NCBI GenBank assembly: GCA_037957365.1
Contig: JARHVA010000459.1
Span: 3,695,001-3,759,000 of the forward strand
DNA length: 64,000 bases
DNA from: Torreya grandis
Taxonomy: Eukaryota; Streptophyta; Pinopsida; Cupressales; Taxaceae
Reading direction: 5' to 3'
Shown: piece after piece, positions 35,412-45,564 of the stretch
Layout of the letters: each line of letters opens with the position of its first letter
Numbering within the stretch: position 1 is the stretch's first letter
Position numbers and translations under genes: made by a program
Notes under the pieces: model-generated
Database searches by the model: none
Seen by the model: only the letters and a program-made list of their open reading frames with translations
What the model was told of the DNA's origin: nothing

Positions 35412-35551
35412 TGACCCTACAGAGTCAGTAGAAATGAGTCTACGGAGTCCGTAGAAACAAGCCTATGGAGTCCTTAAAAACAAGCCTATGAAGTCCATAG
35501 AAATAAGCCTATGAAGTCCATAGAAACAAGCTTGTGGGGTCCATATAAACA
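35412..35551 (-). repeat. 23-bp palindromic minisatellite in C left LTR
   Basis: About six units of 23 bp share CCTATGGAGTCC followed by ATAGAAACAAG. Where the unit is intact the core CTATGGAGTCCATAG is a palindrome with 7-bp arms and one central base. The array also occurs in the right LTR with about five units. Confidence 0.8.
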
Positions 35552-35846
35552 ATCCATCTGTGTGAGTTCATAGTTATACTAGATGGAAATCAAAATTGAA
35601 CTTTCACTATACATCACTTGTGTCTTCTTCCTAAGCATTCTTAACAACAAAAATCATTAAAAAATGCTATGTATTAGACATTAATGACAAAGTAAAGGTT
35701 CAATCTTTGGTTCAATATAAATAAGACAAATATCTACTTTCCATGTAATAGCTATCTAAAAATATATGATTTGCATAAGATAATATTCTTAGAGAGATGA
35801 ATTGAGGGAAATAACATGTCAATAATGAGACATTCTAAGCTCATCA

Positions 35847-35858
35847 TCTCCCCCAGGC
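35847..35858 (-). other. Element C polypurine tract
   Basis: TCTCCCCCAGGC on the plus strand gives GCCTGGGGGAGA on the minus strand, directly before the 3' LTR. This is the usual form in Athila/Tat elements. Confidence 0.75.
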
Positions 35859-36374
35859 TTTACCTTTTGCAAGTCCCATTGCAAACATTCATTGGCATTC
35901 ATAGCTTTGGCATCTACTTTCCACACTCTGACTCAAATCATAGTCATTAAATTCATCTATTATATGCTTTTCTAAATTGCTTATAAATCCCTGATGTTCT
36001 TGAATCATTTGTTTCCATATATTGAATTGCTCCTCTGATTGTGGAGCCCAACTCTACCATCCTATAATAGGTATGATCAATAAAGGGGGTTTATATCTCA
36101 TTCCAATCCATTTATTTTCTCCCCTAAAGTTTGTTACCTCTATTAAGATTTCCAAAATTGAGGTAGCTCTCCTCATACTCCATCTTAAGTTATTTGGAGA
36201 CATTACCTCTCATCTTCTAAGAGACACTGAAAGTTAGTCCAACCTTTTCACACTTGCAGTCACCACTGAATCAAAAATCTATCTTGAAAATAAGTCAAAA
36301 GAAATAGCACAATCATATAAATATTTAAAATAATGAGTTTTAACTTATTCTCTTAAATAATCATAGTTAAAATT

Positions 36375-38590
36375 CTATCTGATCAATCTGGGGATAGGAA
36401 AGGTTGCTCTGATACACAATCCTGTAGTCTTAGCATGATTTGTATACTCCTCAAATCTACTTTTCCATGCTATTTTATTTTTGAATGTATAATACAATGC
36501 CCTCAGTTGAAATTCTCCTACATGAAGGTTTATAAAGAACTTATTTTGCTCATGCTCTCCTATGATCAAATCATGCAAATAAAATTAACAAAGCAAATCC
36601 TGCTAATCAGGTTTAACACTATAGAAAATTTCCAAAAATGTTTTTGGATGTAAAATATTATAAGGAAGATGACAAGAGATCCTTATAATGTGAAATATAT
36701 AAAAATTTTCAAATAAAAACAAACTATATGTAGGATAAGGATTCTTACATGCCAAAAGAGATTCCCCTAATTTGTATGAATCCTTCAAAAAAAATTCTAA
36801 ATTTTGGACCTTAGCTTCTAGTTATTTCTTTTTATTTTCCAATATTTTGTTTGAAAAAGTTGAAACTTTGTTTTTATATTTAAATATGGAATATTCTTCT
36901 TCAATTTGATTTAGCATTTGTAAGGTAGGAATACTTGGACAACTTTTTTGACGATCAACAAATACCTTAGGAGGAGAAGGTGCAACATTAGAAGGTACTT
37001 TAGATGATTTTACCAAACTTTGCAACCTCCTACTCTCCTTTTTTAGATTTTATCATATATCCAGAGGTCTATTTGTTCACTTTCATTTTTCTTTATTGTT
37101 TCTTCTAATCTATGAACATCTACTATATAATTGGCAGATGTTATATCCAATTTTGCACCAATAATGAGTTGAGATGATCCTTATTCTATAATTAACTGAT
37201 CAAGTCAGTGATGTCAGTTGTTTATTGTTGCTCTAGAGCTCAAGCTTGAGAAAGCTTCAAGGTTAACTACATAATAGGATCATTTAGATTATATGACTCT
37301 CCTTTCTCATTTGTGCATATAGTTTTTCCTTTATTCATTATAATGTCAACTAAAATATGTGGTTGTCTCGCCATACTTGATTTCTCTATCGTGAGTGGCT
37401 CTTTTCCTAAAATTGGCTCATTTATTATGATTGGAGAGTTCCTTTCAAAAGGATATTCTTCAACATCCATAGTTTTAGGGATACTTTGATGTATGGGGGA
37501 ATGAGATACCTTTTTAAGACTATCCAAAATATTTGTAGCCTCTTGTTCATCTTCATCTGTCATAATTAACCTTCTCCTTCTTTTGGTTACTCTCTGAGCT
37601 ACACTTAGTTGTATTTCCTTTTCAATCATCAAACCCTCAATCTTCTCAATTTATGTAGAAATATTTCATTTCAATTTTCTTCTTCATGAGAAGGGAATTG
37701 GTTGTACTAAAAATTATTGAGGTTCTTGTGGGGAGCTTGAAACTATAGGGATTTAAGACCTTGTGATTCTTCTTGAAGAAGAAGAAGAAGAAGGGATTTT
37801 TATTGAGACTATAGTATATGATTTTTTCTTTAGAGTTGTTTTCTCAACTGATGTAGATGGTGGAAATGAATGTTCCTATGGTAGATGTGAGGTTTCTTGT
37901 GTAGGAAAATGTGGAATATTATTCTGAAATTCCTCCTAGACCTCTTGTCCTTGCTAAAGGAAGTGATGTTGGATAATTAGGTGAATAAGGCCATGGTGCC
38001 TAAGAGCAGCATTAGGAGTTGTAGTCATAATTTGAAGGGCACCATATAATAAGTATGGGAGGTTAATATTTTAATGAGGGTTTTGTCTTCCATCCTTAAG
38101 GTGTATTAATATTTTCATGGTGTCTCTTCTTAAAAGATTGTTTTGTCCCTCACAAATGATATACTTGAGTACCCATTTGGCTACAGATTTCTAAGGTTCA
38201 ATAAGTGAATTTATATGAATCCCTTTTGATTTTCCCTTGGAATATATTAGACACAAAGTCCCAGTCTACTCATTACCATTAAACTGAATAATTAAATCAT
38301 TAAATGGAATTCTACCTATCACTCTCATTCCCTCATCTAGAATTTGTATGATTTGACTTATAATTGAGTTAAAACAAGAATAACAATGCCTTTAACAATT
38401 GAAAACTCAGGGGTGAGATTAGTGATGAATTATCTTACTATTATTTCATGGAAACCCTAAAACTTTTCAATGAAAGGTAGCCAATAATTTGCTCTAAATC
38501 CTACCATAGAAGTTTTGTATTTGTGAAACTTTGCTACATTCTTTGGCTTTGTTCTCATTTTTTATCCCATTTATACTCAGATTCATAGAT
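36375..38590 (-). pseudogene. Element C extra ORF downstream of pol
   Basis: Minus-strand frames in pol orientation form one decayed gene. An upstream segment near 38,440-38,380 reads FHEIIVRQFITNLTPEFS if one stop is ignored. After a frameshift comes a block with DEGMRVIGRIPFNDLI and FNGNE, and then YIICEGQNNLLRRDTMK. The next intact frame (37,267-37,632, 121 codons) is basic then acidic (TKRRRRLIMTDEDEQE). The tail (36,822-37,025) looks coiled-coil forming. The first part resembles the plant transposon-associated domain seen in extra ORFs of Athila/Tat/Ogre elements; I state this as likely, not proven. The position is that of env-like ORFs, but I saw no clear signal or membrane segments. 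Confidence 0.55.
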
Positions 38591-39221
38591 AACTCTATTT
38601 ATTTAATTCAAATTAGGGCTTAGACTATATTCTATTGAAATCTGTAGGCAATAATCATTGAGGGTCTATAGAAATGAAATGTTTTGTGTGAAACTCCACA
38701 ACTTCATGATTCCATAAATTTATATGATTACTTCATACAGTTCAATGCTACACATTTCTATGGAGTGTGCTAGTCATTTTGTCAATTTATTACAAATGGG
38801 ATGAAATTATGATGTGGCACTTTGATGGTGACAAAAAATTATCATTCATTTAGAACCCCTTTATGATGTTCCATCATTATAGTCATTGATGATGCAATTT
38901 ATTATACCAAAGCTACACACTTATCCATACACCTTTGGTGGCTTGTTTACATGCTTATCCATTATGGTATGGGTCAGGTCATTCCATTTTAGAAGGCTCA
39001 AGTTTGGGTCATCTCTATAGAATAAATATTAATTAAATCAAAGATAATTAGTTAAATAAATATAAATAAATAGAATATTTGTCTCACTTACTTTTGACCT
39101 TAGATTTATCCTTTGCTCACCATTTGTCCTGCACAAATAAATTTACATGGATTAGTCAACAGGTGTTGAAAGAACAACTTTTATTACGTGGAGAAAACCA
39201 ATCATAGTGACATGATGAGAT

Positions 39222-39304
<83 letters not shown>

Positions 39305-39465
39305 TTTGACCTTTGGCCAACCATTGTTAGTTTTCTAGATAAAGCCCTTTTTGTAATGCATAGCCAGCCAACAAGTTGGTTTTCTAGGCATGCATTGTCA
39401 ATAGTGTCCCTAGAAGGATTTTCACTATTGAAATTTATTTAATTTCTTTTTAATATCTAGGATCA
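38591..39465 (-). other. Element C spacer between pol and extra ORF
   Basis: No coding frame is credible. It contains the CT/AT microsatellite at 39,222-39,301. An apparent plus-strand frame at 39,188-39,442 is created by that microsatellite. Confidence 0.55.
39222..39301. repeat. (CT)n(AT)n microsatellite
   Basis: A run of CT dinucleotides (39,222-39,248) passes directly into a run of AT dinucleotides (39,249-39,301). The AT part can form hairpins and is likely variable in length. Confidence 0.97.
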
Positions 39466-40712
39466 TCAAGGAACAAGTTCTCTAGAAGAAGTAGAGTCCT
39501 CCAAAATAGCTACTTTATTTGAAGTAGTTTCCCTAGAAGAAGCAGAGTCCTCTAGAAAGGTTACTTGATCTTTTACCTTTTGAACAATTTTTTCTTTATT
39601 GAGAGGTTTTTGATAAAGCTTAAATATATGTCCATTGACTAACAGAGCTCTTTTGATATCATTAATAGGTATTAGCTTAATAGAATCATTTTCAAAGACC
39701 TCCTCAATCTGATAAGGTCCCAACCACCTCATTTGTAGTTTTCTTTTAAATTGTTAAAATTTGGAATCAAACAATAGTGCCCAATCTCATTTCTAAAATT
39801 TCTATTACTTGATCTGTGAATCATGCCAAACTTTTCTTTGATGTTGTACCAGTTTAATTCTTTGTAGTGCTTCCATCCTCATCTCATCAAGTTGATTAAG
39901 CTGTAAGAGTCTTGCTTTCTATATTTATTCTAATTCAATCCCTACATTTATGATTGTTTTCAAAGTTTGTAATTCAAATTCAATAGAGAATAAGGGCTTC
40001 TTACAATAAATTAATTCATAAGGTAAAAATATAGTTGTTGTTTTCGAAGTAGTATTATAGGCCCAAACAATTTTTGGTACCTTATCTTCCCAATCCTTTT
40101 TACTAGAATTAAAAGCTTTAGTTAAAATGGTTTCCATTTCTCTATTATTGACTTCAACTTGCCAATTATCTTGTAGATGGTATGGAGATGTTTTTCTATG
40201 TTGATTTCGATATACTTACATGAAGTGTTTTATCATGTTTGACATGAAATGTGGTCCTTGATCTGACACTATCTCCATTGGAACACCAAATCTTTGCATG
40301 ATTTTGAAATATAAGAAATTATCTACCATCTCTTCTCTTGCTTGAGTTAATACTTCCACTTTTTCCCACTTGCTCACATAATCTGTATATATTAAGAGAT
40401 ATTTTTTTCCTCTAGAAGGAGGATCCATAGGACCTATAAAATCAATTATTCATTTTTAAAATGGTTCTAAAACCAATTGAGGATGAGGTGTAGAGGCATC
40501 TCTATTGAAAGAGTAGGCTATCCAATTATATAACAAGCATCATAGTATCTAACATAAGTTCTTACTTGATGATGAAGGTGAGGCCAATAGTATCTTGCTC
40601 CTAGGATTTTGTGTATGGTTCTTTGAGCTGAGTAATGACCTCCTCCTAGTTCATCATGACAAGCTCTGATGATATCATAAGCTTCAACATTTGTCACACA
40701 CCTATGAAACAC
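39466..40712 (-). pseudogene. Element C integrase
   Basis: The N-terminal frame (40,518-40,712) has the zinc-binding H-H-C-C pattern: a histidine in CHDELGGGHYSAQ, then YYWPHLHHQV and a C..C pair, of which YDACYIIG keeps one. The core frame (40,216-40,428) starts MDPPSRGKKYLLIYTDYVSK and has FGVPMEIVSDQGPHF with the second catalytic aspartate. The next frame (39,925-40,137) has WAYNTTSKTTT. The C-terminal frame (39,466-39,732) has MRWLGPYQIEEVF, the GPY/F module. It ends in two copies of an EDSxSSRE repeat. Stops between the segments inactivate the gene. Confidence 0.9.
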
Positions 40713-40802
40713 ATGTTCAGGTCCAAGTTTGAATAGAATTTCATTAATACATTTAAAAGAAGAACTTTCTTTGATTAAAATTTTATTTTCTTTTTATAAA
40801 AA

Positions 40803-41455
40803 TTATAGAGGAAACTTTCCTATGGTGATATAATTGGCTATATCAGCAAACCACAGAGATTTTGATGAAATAGAAAATAGTTGTTCATCTGTAAATTCAT
40901 TTTCCACTAGTTCTACCTCACTTGGAGTGTTCATTCTTGACAAGAAATTAGAAACCACATTAGACTTCCCTAGTTTATCTATAATAGTAACATCAAATTC
41001 TTGTAACATCAACAACCATCTAATAATCCTACCTCCCATAATTAGTTTGTTGGTAAGATATATAATAGCTGAATGGTCTATATAGATAAATGCCTTATAG
41101 CCTATTATGTAGTGTCTAAATTTGTTAATTGTATAGACTATAGCTAGGAATTCCCTCTTAGTTACAGTGTAGTTTCTTTCAGCAGGTGTCATGTTTTTTT
41201 TTAATATAATATATAACATACATGTTATCCTATTCATCCTTTTATGCAAGGACTACTCCTATAACTATATTGGAAGCATCTATGTATATATTGAATGGAT
41301 GAGTCTAATCTAGTCCTCTCAATATTGGAGTAGTAACAAGTTTAGCGTTGATGGTCTCAAAGGCCTGTTAGCAACTATCACTCCATTTGAATGTACTATC
41401 TTTTTTAAGCAAGGAAAACATAGGGGTAGCTATTTGGCTAAAATTATCTATGAAT
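40803..41455 (-). pseudogene. Element C RNase H
   Basis: The 148-codon frame 40,803-41,249 contains MTPAERNYTVTKREFLAIVY, then FRHYIIGYKAFIYIDHSAI, then IIRWLLMLQEFDVTI and NVVSNFLSRM. These are the Y..TE+E.LA.V, TDH..L, RW...LQE and N..AD.LSR motifs of Ty3 RNase H. The catalytic TDH appears as IDH. The segment before 41,249 is broken by stops. Confidence 0.9.
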
Positions 41456-42350
41456 CATATGTAGTAACCATCATATCCTAAAAAACTCTTAATTTTAGTT
41501 TGTGTTTGTGGGATGGGTAAGTTGGAGATTATTTCAATCTTCTTTGGATCTACTTGAATGCCTTTTGTAGAAATATGGTGTCCTGGCACTATTCCTTCAT
41601 CCATCATCAACAAATATTTATCATGGCTCAAAGATAATTGATGTTCTTCACATTTGATCAATACTTTTTCCAATTTGGTAAGAGCCTCTTCATAATTTCC
41701 ACTTTGAATGGTGAAATCATCCATATATACTTCAACACAATTATTTATAAGGTCAGATATTATTGCAAAAATTGCTCTTTAGAAGGTTGCTAGAGCATTA
41801 CAAAGTCTAAATGGGAGTACTCGATAAGCAAAAGTTCCCCAAGGGTAGGTAAATGTGGTTTTATCTTGATCTTTAGCTACCACCATTATCTGGTTATAAC
41901 CACTAAACCCATCCAAGAAAGAAAAATGTCTTTTTCCTACCAAGTTGTCAAGAACCTAATCAATGAAAGGTAGAGGAAAATAATCTCTTAATGTTGCTTT
42001 GTTCAGTTCTCTATAATCTACACATACCTTTAATTTTCCATTTTTTAGCACAATTACCAGGGGTGAAACCCATTGGCTATCTAAGATGGGATAAATAAAC
42101 TCAACTTCTAAAATTTTTTGGATCTCTATTTTGACTATCTCCTTTAATGCTAGGTTTATTCTTATTTATGGTTGTCTTACTAGTTTGATAGATTCTATGT
42201 AAATGTGATGAGTGCATATGCTAGGGTGAATTCAATTCATGTTGGTATAATCCAAAACAAAAGCCTTGATATGTCTTTCCACTAATTTAAAGAGTTGATC
42301 TTCCTCTTCATTTGTTAACCAACTATTGATGTTCAAAATATTTCTAGGTA
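41455..42350 (-). pseudogene. Element C reverse transcriptase
   Basis: Decayed frames give SQWVSPLVIVLKNGKLKVCV, then DYRELNKAT, FPLPFID, FSFLDGFSGYNQI and FAYRVLPFRLCNA. The catalytic box YMDDF is at about 41,713-41,727. The following frame (41,455-41,724) reads LEKVLIKCEEHQLSLSHDK and IKSFLGYDGYY, diagnostic of Athila/Tat-type RT. Only a few stops interrupt it, so it is well enough preserved for phylogenetic placement. Confidence 0.93.
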
Positions 42351-42664
42351 ATATCATGATTGGTTTTGTGCCTAGGTAGTTGGATTCTATTTACTTGAAT
42401 TTACTAATCAATGAGTTTTGAGGATATGGATGAGGAAGTAGCTTATGAAACATGGTTACATTATCAACAAACTCTTCTCCAGGAAGAATTAGTCTTGTTA
42501 AAGAATAATGGAATGCATCTAAGAAATGAGTTTTTTATTGTTTTACCAATTTTCACACACTTTCCTGAATTAGTCCATTGTCATATGGTGAGGAAACAAT
42601 AGAAGAAGTAGAATTGGTAGTTTTATAATATTCTATCTGACCCAAGAATCCTAAACTGAGATAG

Positions 42665-42770
42665 TCTATAGTTTTTGGACTGGCAGAGTTTGTAGATTCT
42701 AGACTGGTAGAGTCCATAGATTTCAAACTGGTAGAGTCCATAGATTCTAGGTATATGTCTCCATTAAATT
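42665..42770 (-). repeat. 24-bp coding repeat in element C linker
   Basis: The minus strand encodes four 8-residue units of the type LESMDSTS, LKSMDSTS, LESTNSAS and PKTIDYLS. At the DNA level the units share TCTATGGACTC with the LTR minisatellite of the same element. They lie in the protease-RT linker. Confidence 0.7.
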
Positions 42771-43562
42771 CTTCCAAGTGTTTTTAACTATGATCATAGC
42801 TAAGGAGGAAATTTTATTTGATGTGTTTTTTGATTTGTCTACCCAAAGTTCTTGTATGTGATTTGTTGATAGTTTTGTAGGAGGATACAAAGACATGCAT
42901 TTGGATTTTAACCCATTAGAAATGGTCATGTATCCTAACCTGGAATCAATTAATGCTGCTATAGTAGCCAACCATGGTCTACCTAGGATTATGGGATATC
43001 CTAGATTCTTTATTTTAGGATGAAAGACCATGAAATCTACTAGATATTTACAAGACTCCATTAGTACTTTAACATTTTTAATAGTCCCTTCTAGTTTAGT
43101 TACATATTGGTCTGCCATTTGAATAATGGTAGTTGTGGGTTGCATTCTCATAAGAGATAATGTATGGAGAGTATTAGTTATCATAACATTAATTGCTACT
43201 CTCAAATCTACCAAGATGTTAGGAATTTCTTTACCTTTGATTATGACTATGATCACTGGGCTTTTTAGATTTTCATGTTTTATAACTAATAGTTTTCCTA
43301 CTATTAAATCAGCAACTTTTTTGTCAATATGAATGCTTCTTAGATATTTTGCTTTCCTCCCAGGTGTCTTGATACAAAGTTTTTTGATGATCTTTTTCAA
43401 TTTAGGTATATCCCTAATATCTTGTAGTATGGGTACCTCAATATTAATCTTTTGTAACTCATGGACCAAGTTTGATTCTAGTTTAATATCAATTTCTCTT
43501 AATCTTTTAGGAAAAGGAACTACTGTTGTAGTAGTGTTTTCTTTATATTCTTTAGGGATCAT
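42747..43562 (-). CDS. Element C protease region (longest intact frame)
   Basis: This intact 271-codon frame starts MIPKEYKENTTTTVV. Residues about 110-120 read NILVDLRVAINVM, where Athila/Tat proteases have a D-S/L-G-A-S-I-N-V-M active site, so the glycine is replaced by arginine. Residues about 190-200 read YPIILGRPWLAT, the closing LGRPWL motif. The enzyme would cut the gag-pol polyprotein, but with the altered catalytic motif it is probably inactive. It is the longest uninterrupted frame in the window. The first methionine is taken as start for convenience, because gag-pol would normally be read through. Confidence 0.85.
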   Translation of the reverse strand: MIPKEYKENTTTTVVPFPKRLREIDIKLESNLVHELQKINIEVPILQDIRDIPKLKKIIKKLCIKTPGRKAKYLRSIHIDKKVADLIVGKLLVIKHENLKSPVIIVIIKGKEIPNILVDLRVAINVMITNTLHTLSLMRMQPTTTIIQMADQYVTKLEGTIKNVKVLMESCKYLVDFMVFHPKIKNLGYPIILGRPWLATIAALIDSRLGYMTISNGLKSKCMSLYPPTKLSTNHIQELWVDKSKNTSNKISSLAMIIVKNTWKNLMETYT

Positions 43563-45459
43563 TTTGGTTTTGGCTTCTCTAGTGTTTAATTGAGATGATT
43601 CTATTACTATTTTTCATCAAGTATCTTAGAAATGATAACTAGAGGTTTTTGTATAGTTTTCCCTGATCTTAAATGTATGTCTAAATAATCAATAACTCTA
43701 ACATTCATTATCTCTTCCTATTCATTGACATAAACAGGTGCTAGTTGTTTATTTTTTGGATTTGCTATTGGTTGTGTAGGAATTGATGGTTGATTCATTT
43801 GTCCTTATTGTTGAATAATTGGGGGTGGTATTATAGTTTTCTATTGAAGTGGTCTTCTTGGTTAAATAAATTATTGTTGTGGGTTCCACTGTGGATTCCA
43901 TTGTTGATATTGTTATGGGATCTATTGTTGTTGTGGTAACCATTATTGCTATGGTTGGGGCTATGGCACCATCTATGGGGGTGTTGGCATCCAATCTTGT
44001 CCTACCCATAGATTTTGGATTGATGGAATTTGGGGTTGATTCCAAAAAGGTGAAGGAATTGAAACATTCCATGGTGCCATCTATGGATTAACTAGGTTTC
44101 TTGCATTAAACTATCCTTGAGCCTGGTTTTATGGGGCAAAGTTTTATCTCTAGATATAATTTACTTCTTTAGTGGACTAGACTTGTGTTTTCATTTGATT
44201 TTTTAAAATAGGCAGAAGGGTGCAATGTTTGGTAACATGATCTGTTGCATCACAAATCCTACATGATGAAACATTGGTTTTATCTAAGGGTAGTCTCTAA
44301 GGGCATGTTTCTGTCTGTACTTAGGATAGTAGATTGCTAAGGGTTTTATTGAATTTGCTTTAGCTTGAAGGCCATCCAAATTACTATTTATTTTAACCAA
44401 AATATCCATCTTTAGATTGGAAAATTCTTCCATAATCTTACCCACTTCATTATATTTCCCAAACCTTCTTGTCCTAGTTCTGGGTTTTGTTCTAGAGTAG
44501 TTTATATAAATCTCAGCAATCTGATCAAAAGATAACTTATTTATATCTCCACCTCCCATTAGATTTAAGGCATTTCTAGTATATTCATCCAACCCTTTTA
44601 AAAAAACTAATTTTTAAACTTCTTTAGTGAGTGGATAATTGATTCTTTTATGATTGAACATGAATCTATCCAAATAATCCTCTAAAGATTCATCCTTATT
44701 CTATTTGATTTTGAATAAATCCTATTTTCTTTCTCGCACTTGGTAGTAATCTTGATACTTGTTTAATAATTTTGTCTCCATGTAATCCCATGTTCTAATA
44801 GAATCACTAGGTAAACCCATGAACCATCTCATAGCTACATCTTTAAGTGTAGAGGGAAATGGTTTTAATTTATGGCTATCTATTATGTAATCATAGGTTC
44901 AACATAGCACCTTAAACTCAAATAAGAATTGATCAGCATCTTCTGTAGATCTTCCCTAGAAATTTGGTAGATTATATGGTAAAATATTTTTCATGGGGGT
45001 TTGATCATTAGGATCTACAACAATAGGAAAGGAAAAAGTCCTTCCTGGTTGTGAAAGTTGTTGATTTCATGTATTTTGTTAGAGAGCCATATTTTATTTT
45101 TTTGATAATGTTTCAAATATGGGATGATCTTCCCACTAAATATTTGTGGTACCAGTTATGGGTTATTCAAAGTTATCAAAATTTTCTTCAACTATGGATT
45201 TTTGAAATGCTTCTTCTAAGTCCTTAGCAATTTCTAAATAATGTCTTCCTACAAGAGATTGATCCTGAGGAATTTTTCCTATGGGGCTTGCTTGTGGCAA
45301 TGGCCTAGTTTCTATCCAAGTTTCTAAATATTTTTGTAGATAGTTTTCACTTGTAACTTTTGGTTCACTACTCAAAGATGTTGAAGGAGTTTCAACTTGT
45401 ATTCTTGGTGGAAATTTTAGGATGAATCGTCCTTTAGAGTCTATAGGATGGTAGATCAA
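43563..45459 (-). pseudogene. Element C gag with zinc knuckle and LRSGK linker
   Basis: The N-terminal frame (45,163-45,459) starts MIYHPIDSKGRFIL. The capsid domain follows at about 45,000-44,500 with EDADQFLFEFKVLC, LKDVAMRWFMGLPSDSI and ESLEDYLDRFMFNHKRI blocks and the intact frame MDEYTRNALNLMGGG. The knuckle CRICDATDHVTKHC (44,222-44,263) is a perfect C-X2-C-X4-H-X4-C. A Pro/Gln/Trp-rich segment leads to DIHLRSGKTIQKP near 43,660, a hallmark linker of Athila/Tat elements. Several stops interrupt the frame. Confidence 0.9.
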
Positions 45460-45542
45460 TTTAGTGAATTTTTATAATTTTTACAAAATAAAAAATTGTT
45501 TTTTACTCTAGACCAATAATTATTACCTTACTAACACCTTGT

Positions 45543-45560
45543 TCCCTAACAACGGTGTCA
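45543..45560 (-). other. Element C primer binding site (tRNA-Asp type)
   Basis: The minus strand reads TGACACCGTTGTTAGGGA, four bases after the 5' LTR. The typical Athila/Tat site is TGGCGCCGTTGCCGGGGA. The differences are mostly G-to-A or C-to-T transitions, including at CpG sites. Confidence 0.8.
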
Positions 45561-45564
45561 AAAA

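Larger units (their letters stand above)
34449..35846 (-). repeat. Element C left LTR (3' LTR)
   Basis: It aligns closely with 45,565-46,955. It contains the 23-bp minisatellite at 35,412-35,551 and, on the minus strand, a TATAAATGGGGAAG motif (35,371-35,384). Confidence 0.93.

Noticed and set aside
39188..39442. 84-codon plus-strand ORF
   Set aside because: It exists because the CT/AT microsatellite reads as LSLSLS and YIYIYI. It is opposite to the genes of element C.
40834..41085. Plus-strand ORFs opposite to element C pol (also 43,126-43,332 and 43,333-43,593)
   Set aside because: They are antisense shadows of the RNase H and protease frames, without motifs of their own.
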